From the NCBI GenBank assembly GCA_934539245.1, contig CAKTCK010000036.1, positions 1 through 18,392 of the forward strand: a DNA stretch of 18,392 nt, given 5' to 3'. Numbering within the stretch: position 1 is the stretch's first letter; each line of letters opens with the position of its first letter. The notes below the pieces were generated by a model. That model had not been told where the DNA came from. It saw only the letters and a list, made by a program, of their open reading frames with translations, and searched no databases. Made by a program: the position numbers and the translations under genes. The DNA is from an uncultured Faecalibacterium sp. Lineage in GTDB: Bacteria; Bacillota; Clostridia; Oscillospirales; Ruminococcaceae. Shown one piece after another: positions 14,769 through 18,392 of this stretch.

Positions 14769-15644
14769 ATGGCATTTTTGTCCTGTGAAGAGATGCTGGC
14801 CGCTGCCCGCAGCCAGAAGATCACGCTGGCAGAAGCGGTGCTGCGCAGCGATTTGGAGGAGAGCCGCCTGACCGAGGCGCACAGCCGCGCCGCCATGCGG
14901 CATTTGTGGCAGGTGATGCAGGCCACCAGTCAGGAATACGACCCCGCACAGCGCAGCCGCAGCGGCCTTTCCGGCGGCGATGCCGCCAAGGTAGAGCAGG
15001 CATGGCAGCAGGGGCGTCTGTTGGGCGATGACTATCTGGCCGCCGTCACAGCGGAAGCCCTGAAGACCGCCGAGTGCAACGCCTGCATGAAGCGCATCGT
15101 GGCCGCGCCCACGGCGGGCAGCTGCGGGGTGCTGCCGGCGGTGCTGCTGCCGCTGGCCCGCGCCGGACAGGCAGACGAGGACGCCGTCTGCGATGCGCTG
15201 TATGTGGCGGCAGGCTTCGGGCAGGTCATCGCCGCCCGCGCCACGCTGGCGGGCGCAGAGGGCGGCTGTCAGGCCGAGGTAGGCGCTGCCAGCGCCATGG
15301 CCGCCGCCGCCCTGTGTAACCTGAAGGGCGGCACCCCGGAGCAGTGCGCCGCTGCCGCCGCCATGGCACTGGGCAACCTGCTGGGTCTGGTCTGCGACCC
15401 CGTGGCGGGTCTGGTAGAGGTGCCCTGCATCAAGCGCAACGTGGTGGGTGCGGTGAACGCAGTCTCCTGCGCCAACATGGCACTGGCTGGGGTGGACTAT
15501 GCCATCCCCTGCGACGAGGTCATCGACGCCATGGGCCGCGTGGGCAGCCTGCTCTCCCCCGACCTGCGCGAGACCGGTCAGGGCGGCCTTGCCGCCACCC
15601 CCACCGGCGTAAAGATCGCCCGTCAGCTGGCGCAGGAGGGCTGA
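14769..15644 (+). CDS. sdaAA: L-serine dehydratase, iron-sulfur-dependent, alpha subunit
   Basis: The 291-residue catalytic subunit, which carries the oxygen-sensitive [4Fe-4S] cluster that activates serine. The motif AAPTAGSCGVLPAVLLPLA (112-130) is the family hallmark. Cys167 (GGCQAEVG), Cys209 (LVCDPVAG) and Cys220 (VPCIKRN) are in the expected cluster-ligand positions. ETGQGGLAATPTG (268-280) closes the domain. The length fits two-subunit enzymes of Gram-positive bacteria; in Escherichia coli the two parts are fused. An oxygen-labile serine deaminase fits an anaerobe. The start overlaps the end of the sdaAB ribosome context (GGAGGAATGAGCC). Confidence 0.95.
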   Translation: MAFLSCEEMLAAARSQKITLAEAVLRSDLEESRLTEAHSRAAMRHLWQVMQATSQEYDPAQRSRSGLSGGDAAKVEQAWQQGRLLGDDYLAAVTAEALKTAECNACMKRIVAAPTAGSCGVLPAVLLPLARAGQADEDAVCDALYVAAGFGQVIAARATLAGAEGGCQAEVGAASAMAAAALCNLKGGTPEQCAAAAAMALGNLLGLVCDPVAGLVEVPCIKRNVVGAVNAVSCANMALAGVDYAIPCDEVIDAMGRVGSLLSPDLRETGQGGLAATPTGVKIARQLAQEG

Positions 15645-15734
15645 GCGGGAGCGTTGCCCCGGATTTTATGAGGAACCGGATGCCCGCCCGCGCATAGGTA
15701 CAAAGGTGCAGTAGGTTCTGCCCCCTCGCTCATA

Positions 15735-15775
15735 TACAGGCTGCACAGGAAAAACCAATTTTTTGTGCAGCTGTA
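15735..15775. repeat. Twelve-bp inverted repeat downstream of sdaAA
   Basis: TACAG-g-CTGCACA (15735-15747) pairs with TGTGCAGCTGTA (15764-15775), all 12 pairs matching with one bulged G. The loop has AAAAA and TTTTTT blocks that can extend the stem. It is not followed by a T run, so it is not an ordinary terminator; it could protect the 3' end of the sda mRNA. Confidence 0.6.
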
Positions 15776-15801
15776 CCTGTCGTATCCCCCGCCCGGCGGG
15801 C

Positions 15802-15828
15802 AAAAAGCGGCCGTAGAAGCCGCTTTTT
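15802..15828. terminator. Bidirectional terminator after sdaAB-sdaAA
   Basis: AAAAAGCGGC (15802-15811) pairs with GCCGCTTTTT (15819-15828) around a 7-base loop. It lies about 160 bases after the sdaAA stop. Confidence 0.85.
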
Positions 15829-15923
15829 ACGCCGGGACGGCAGAAGGAATGCAGAAAAGCCGCAGTAAAATCAAAGAAAAGACGTTCTTTTTCGGAAAAT
15901 ATAAAATTATTTTAAAAAAGCTG

Positions 15924-15952
15924 TTGACAAACCCCGCCCTTCGTGATAAAAT
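15924..15952 (+). promoter_or_regulatory. tRNA-Arg promoter
   Basis: TTGACA (15924-15929), a 17-base spacer ending in TGA, and TAAAAT (15947-15952). The tRNA starts 25 bases after the -10. Confidence 0.85.
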
Positions 15953-15977
15953 ACATCATGTTCCGAACGGAACGTAT

Positions 15978-16054
15978 GCGTTGGTAGCTCAGCTGGATAG
16001 AGTGACTGACTACGAATCAGTAGGCCGGGGGTTCGAGTCCCTTCCATCGCACCA
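15978..16054 (+). tRNA. tRNA-Arg (anticodon ACG), likely integration site
   Basis: A complete cloverleaf with encoded CCA. The acceptor is GCGTTGG/CCATCGC, the D arm is GCTC/GAGT, and the anticodon arm is ACTGA-CTACGAA-TCAGT with ACG at 16012-16014. The variable loop has 5 bases and the T arm is GGGGG-TTCGAGT-CCCTT. The acceptor has one T-T mismatch (15981 with 16047); every other pair holds, counting G-U. A terminator follows, and an integrase gene lies 153 bases on, pointing at the tRNA, which suggests an integrated element whose attachment core is the tRNA 3' end. Confidence 0.93.
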
Positions 16055-16060
16055 GAAAAT

Positions 16061-16092
16061 GCCGTGAAATCGAAAGATTTCATGGCTTTTTT
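16061..16092 (+). terminator. Terminator of tRNA-Arg
   Basis: GCCGTGAAATC (16061-16071) and GATTTCATGGC (16076-16086) pair around GAAA, with one G-T pair, followed by T's. On the minus strand it is followed by ATTTT and may also stop the integrase transcript. It may have come with the element, as it lies on the integrase side of the tRNA. Confidence 0.85.
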
Positions 16093-16109
16093 GTTTTTCT
16101 GGCAGAGTC

Positions 16110-16195
16110 TGCACACTTTTGCACATCTCCTGCACACTTTACAAAAAAGCCATGAACTCTTTGCATCGCTTGCACAGCGTGTATTTCGCTGCACA
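16110..16195. repeat. Five TGCACA repeats between the tRNA and integrase, candidate arm sites
   Basis: TGCACA starts at 16110, 16120, 16131, 16171 and 16190, all in the same direction; two copies extend to TGCACACTTT (16110 and 16131). Short direct repeats beside the tRNA core of an integrase gene often bind the integrase N-terminal domain. That role here is inferred. Confidence 0.45.
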
Positions 16196-16207
16196 AAAAA
16201 GAATCTT

Positions 16208-17608
16208 TTACGCGAAGAGCACCCGCGTCAGCTCGCGGCGCTCCTCTGCGTCCATCTGCCGGATGGCTTCAAGGATCATTTTACCCGTGATTTTTGTTGC
16301 CACCGGCGTTTTGTTTTCCGGGGGTTCCTGCGGCTTTGCACCTGCCACATCCTGCGAGTAGAAGTCGGCTTCGATCTTCTCGGTCAACTCCAACCGGGGC
16401 TTGTCCTGCGTGTGGGCGTAGGTGTCCATCAGGACGGTGGCGGTTGCATGGCCGGTGTTGCCCTGCACCGACTTGAAGTCACCGCCAGACTGCAGCAGCT
16501 GGTAGGTGGCACTGGAGTGGCGCAGACCGTGGAACACGATCTTCTCAAACTCCGGGTGCTCTGCCCGCCACATACGGTACCACTTGGTCAGAACGTCCGG
16601 TGCAATGGGTAAGCCGTCTGGTAAGCGGAACAGCTGACCGCAGTTGCTGTACTTTTCCGGGGCGCTCTGCTCGTCCTGCTTCATCTTTTCCAGCCATGCC
16701 AGAAGCTCCTCTTTCAAGGGCTTGGTCATGTACAGGATGCGGTTGGACTTTTTGGTCTTAGTCCGCTTAAGGATCAGCGAGGACTTACTCCCCTCCCGTC
16801 TGTCCGGGAAGGTGTGGTAGATCTGGGTGGGGTCGATCTTGGACAAGGCGACCTTGTCGGCACGCTGCAGGGCTTTGTTCACCGAGATGGTTCCCCGTCC
16901 GTCTGCTGCATCAAAGTCGAGGTCTCCCGGCTGCAAGCCGAGGATCTCACCCTCTCGCAAGGAGAGGATCATGCTCATGTGCACCGCCAGATGCAGGGCG
17001 GGGTTCTCGATGGTCTGCAGCGCCGCCAACATGGTGCGCTCATCCCAGATGGTGCGTTCTTCGGTGTTGATCTTGGGGGCTTCACGGGGAGTAGGCGACT
17101 TGTGGATCAGATCCCAGTCAACGGCATACGAAAAGGCGGTCTTCAGGAGCGTGTGGACTTCGTGAATAGACGTGCTGGATAACATCCGCTTCTTCTGATT
17201 TTCCGTCAGCTCCTGCTTCTCGCCGTGAACGTACTGGCCGCAAGGGGTCTGGCTCAGGGTGGCGTAGAACTGCTCGATGTCGTAGGTGCGGAGGTCTTGC
17301 ACCTTCCGCTTTCCGATATACGGCACGATGAGGTTCTGCACCATCGCCACAGATTGGGTGTAGGTCTTGGGAGACCACTTGTGTTTGCTGGACTGAATGG
17401 GAATCCACTTGTACAGCATTTCCTCCACCGTCATTGCATCGGGTACGAGGAAGGTGCCGTCCAGCAGCTCCTTCTCCACCGAGATCTTGCGCTCCTGCGC
17501 TTCGGCCTTGGTCTTGAAGGTTTCCCAGCCCTTGCAGGGCTTGCCAGCATGATCTTTGTAGTTGTATCGGACGGAATACGTGTTGCCACGTTTCATAATA
17601 GATGCCAT
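16208..17608 (-). CDS. int: Tyrosine site-specific integrase of a mobile element
   Basis: A 466-residue phage/ICE-type tyrosine recombinase that inserts and excises the element at its attachment site. An N-terminal arm-binding domain (about 1-50, SIMKRGNTYSVRYNYKD) is followed by a core-binding helical domain (about 60-165) and a catalytic domain from about 185. All catalytic residues are visible: R218 (SLREGEILGL), a beta-hairpin lysine near 284-287 (KRTKTKKSNR), H360 and R363 in HGLRHSSAT, H387 in GNTGHAT, and nucleophile Y397 in MDTYAH. About 65 extra C-terminal residues follow. I chose ATG 17608 (MASIMKRG) after a GGGAGGG site; 11 more residues are open upstream. It lies 14 bases after the excisionase-like gene, in one operon, and its stop faces the tRNA. 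Confidence 0.95.
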   Translation of the reverse strand: MASIMKRGNTYSVRYNYKDHAGKPCKGWETFKTKAEAQERKISVEKELLDGTFLVPDAMTVEEMLYKWIPIQSSKHKWSPKTYTQSVAMVQNLIVPYIGKRKVQDLRTYDIEQFYATLSQTPCGQYVHGEKQELTENQKKRMLSSTSIHEVHTLLKTAFSYAVDWDLIHKSPTPREAPKINTEERTIWDERTMLAALQTIENPALHLAVHMSMILSLREGEILGLQPGDLDFDAADGRGTISVNKALQRADKVALSKIDPTQIYHTFPDRREGSKSSLILKRTKTKKSNRILYMTKPLKEELLAWLEKMKQDEQSAPEKYSNCGQLFRLPDGLPIAPDVLTKWYRMWRAEHPEFEKIVFHGLRHSSATYQLLQSGGDFKSVQGNTGHATATVLMDTYAHTQDKPRLELTEKIEADFYSQDVAGAKPQEPPENKTPVATKITGKMILEAIRQMDAEERRELTRVLFA

Positions 17609-17622
17609 AGATGTTCCCTCCC

Positions 17623-17922
17623 TCAGACCGCTGCAAACCAATCATCGAAGCTCTGCTTGCTTACCCGGATGCTGGTACCGAGGCGGATCACCTTGAAATC
17701 CTTCGTGGTGTTGCACAGATTGTACGCAGCACGGTTGGAGATCGCCAACAGCTGGGCAATTTCCTCCACCCGGTAAACGAGCGGGGCGTGTCGGACGGTT
17801 TTGCGGGTCTGGTCAGAAGGTTCTACGGCAGGGGTTTCGGACAATTCCATTGTAGGGGATTCGGGCGCGATTTTCAAGTCCTCACGGGTCAGTTTAGCGG
17901 AATTTTTGCGGACATTCGTCAT
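17623..17922 (-). CDS. Small helix-turn-helix protein, probable excisionase
   Basis: A 99-residue protein with an unstructured, charged N-terminal half (1-45) and a MerR/excisionase-type winged helix at about 48-97: LVYRVEEIAQLLAISNRAAY, then KVIRLGTSIRVSKQSFDDWF. This pattern of DNA-binding helix and wing ending in a tryptophan is typical of HTH_17/Xis proteins encoded beside tyrosine integrases, which bend attachment-site DNA and favour excision. A start at 17922 (MTNVRKN) gives 8 bases after AAGGAG; ATG 17928, two codons earlier, is too close to that site. It is the first gene of a two-gene operon with int. Confidence 0.8.
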   Translation of the reverse strand: MTNVRKNSAKLTREDLKIAPESPTMELSETPAVEPSDQTRKTVRHAPLVYRVEEIAQLLAISNRAAYNLCNTTKDFKVIRLGTSIRVSKQSFDDWFAAV

Positions 17923-17953
17923 AGGCATGTCTCCTTTGCACTTCTCCAGACCC

Positions 17954-17978
17954 GGTGCAGCTCCGGTTGAGCTGCACC
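17954..17978. repeat. Perfect 10-bp hairpin in the excisionase-int leader
   Basis: GGTGCAGCTC and GAGCTGCACC enclose CGGTT, ending about 30 bases before the excisionase-like start codon. No T run follows on either strand, so it may be a protein-binding site or mRNA leader structure. Confidence 0.6.
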
Positions 17979-18056
17979 CTGTGGGCCGGTAAATATGTAA
18001 GGGCCTGCCGCTCCTGACCCGAAGCAGCAGCCCAAAAAAGTGCGAGAACTTGAATT

Positions 18057-18270
18057 TACGCGCCCCACGCGCCCTAAACCACACAAAAGTACCTTCCTGT
18101 GTTGATTTCATGGGGCGCATGGCTGGATTGTACGCGCCCTCTTGGGGCGCATCTGGGTTCATCTCCCGCCCTGAAGGGCGTTTTGCCGCCCTGCATCCGC
18201 CCGGAAAGGGCAGATACGCGCCCGGAGAAAACAGCGATAACAGGTTGAAACCGCCGATTTGGGGCGCGTA
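18057..18270. repeat. Iteron-like ACGCGCCC repeats
   Basis: ACGCGCCC occurs at 18058-18065, 18067-18074, 18132-18139 and 18216-18223, and inverted (GGGCGCGT) at 18262-18269. Three of the direct copies and the inverted one extend to TACGCGCCC. The related GGGGCGCAT is at 18112-18120 and 18144-18152. That makes seven copies in about 215 bases, unlike chance even in GC-rich DNA. A pair of 12-bp arms (ATCTCCCGCCCT at 18161-18172, AGGGCGGGAGAT at 18270-18281) brackets part of it. Confidence 0.6.
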
Positions 18271-18299
18271 GGGCGGGAGATTTTCACTTTTCGTGTGTT

Positions 18300-18392
18300 T
18301 TATGCCGCAGCAAAGGCGGGGTGGACGCATACGCCCCGGAAGCCGCGGTACTTTCCCTCGATGTGCTTGGAGAAGGTCAGGCCATACTTCCC
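18300..18392 (-). CDS. 3' end of an unrecognised mobile-element gene (partial)
   Basis: Thirty codons and a TAA stop (18300-18302) remain on the minus strand, in an open frame to the window edge: residues begin GKYGLTFSKHIEGKYRGFRG and end VCVHPAFAAA. Most of the gene lies off the right edge. I do not recognise the family. Same-strand placement upstream of the excisionase-like gene suggests it belongs to the mobile element. Confidence 0.4.
   Translation of the reverse strand, partial: GKYGLTFSKHIEGKYRGFRGVCVHPAFAAA

Larger units (their letters stand above)
15645..15977. other. Gap between sdaAA and tRNA-Arg, no gene
   Basis: It contains a long hairpin (15735-15775), a terminator (15802-15828) and the tRNA promoter (15924-15952). 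A 100-codon open frame runs through the tRNA and is not a gene. Confidence 0.7.
17923..18299. other. Repeat-rich control region upstream of the excisionase-int operon
   Basis: No gene with credible start and content is seen. The region has a 10-bp perfect hairpin (17954-17978), a cluster of ACGCGCCC-type repeats (18057-18270) and a 12-bp inverted repeat (18161-18281). I found no clear promoter. Open frames here are GC-driven. Confidence 0.6.

Noticed and set aside
15765..16067. Open frame of 100 codons overlapping the tRNA
   Set aside because: Its last third is the translated tRNA (the familiar spurious VAQLDRVTDYESVGRGFESL type peptide), and a terminator and promoter lie within it.
17923..18330. 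N-terminal extension of the excisionase-like protein across the repeat region
   Set aside because: The extension has no ribosome site and is GC-driven; the ATG at 17922 follows AAGGAG and gives a standard-size protein.

Overview
The window looks like chromosomal DNA of a GC-rich, low-sporulation Clostridia member (Oscillospiraceae, most like Faecalibacterium). The basis is GC-rich coding sequence with A/T-rich gaps, consensus TTGACA/TATAAT promoters, strong AGGAGG-type ribosome sites, a Firmicutes-type RicT, a two-subunit iron-sulfur serine dehydratase, and an RND pump with no outer-membrane partners. The genus is my inference; no 16S or other marker lies in the window.

Layout, left to right: an edge region with a leftward promoter and a GTTAGT-type palindrome (1-260); ricT (minus); a 1314-residue RND permease with a large coiled-coil insertion; galM and galE, two Leloir-pathway genes each with its own leader and terminator; a FeoA-FeoB fusion iron(II) transporter, then a MarR-type regulator with a perfect consensus promoter; tig (trigger factor, minus); sdaAB-sdaAA (serine dehydratase operon); tRNA-Arg(ACG); and the end of an integrated mobile element: tyrosine integrase, small excisionase-like protein, a repeat-rich control region, and the 3' end of one more gene. 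Most genes are housekeeping or metabolic single-gene units separated by good intrinsic terminators. The accessory part begins at the tRNA and runs off the right edge.

The most unusual content is in the gaps. Four intergenic regions (about 237-416, 1495-1825, 6146-6458, 7806-8122) carry copies of one dispersed palindromic element that I cannot assign to a named family. Its building block is a hairpin arm pair (for example CTCTCCC/GGGAGAG), then a second small hairpin, then a third purine arm (GAGAGGG). The third arm is the mirror image of the second. Across copies both the small hairpin and the mirror arm change sequence while keeping their relationship, including in copies nested inside other copies. 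This suggests a selected DNA or RNA structure; the mirror arm has the polarity of the third strand in a purine-motif triplex. Other points worth a look are shared GTTAGT-type operators at the feo promoter and left edge, an acceptor-stem mismatch in the tRNA used as the likely integration site, and iteron-like repeats before the excisionase-like gene.
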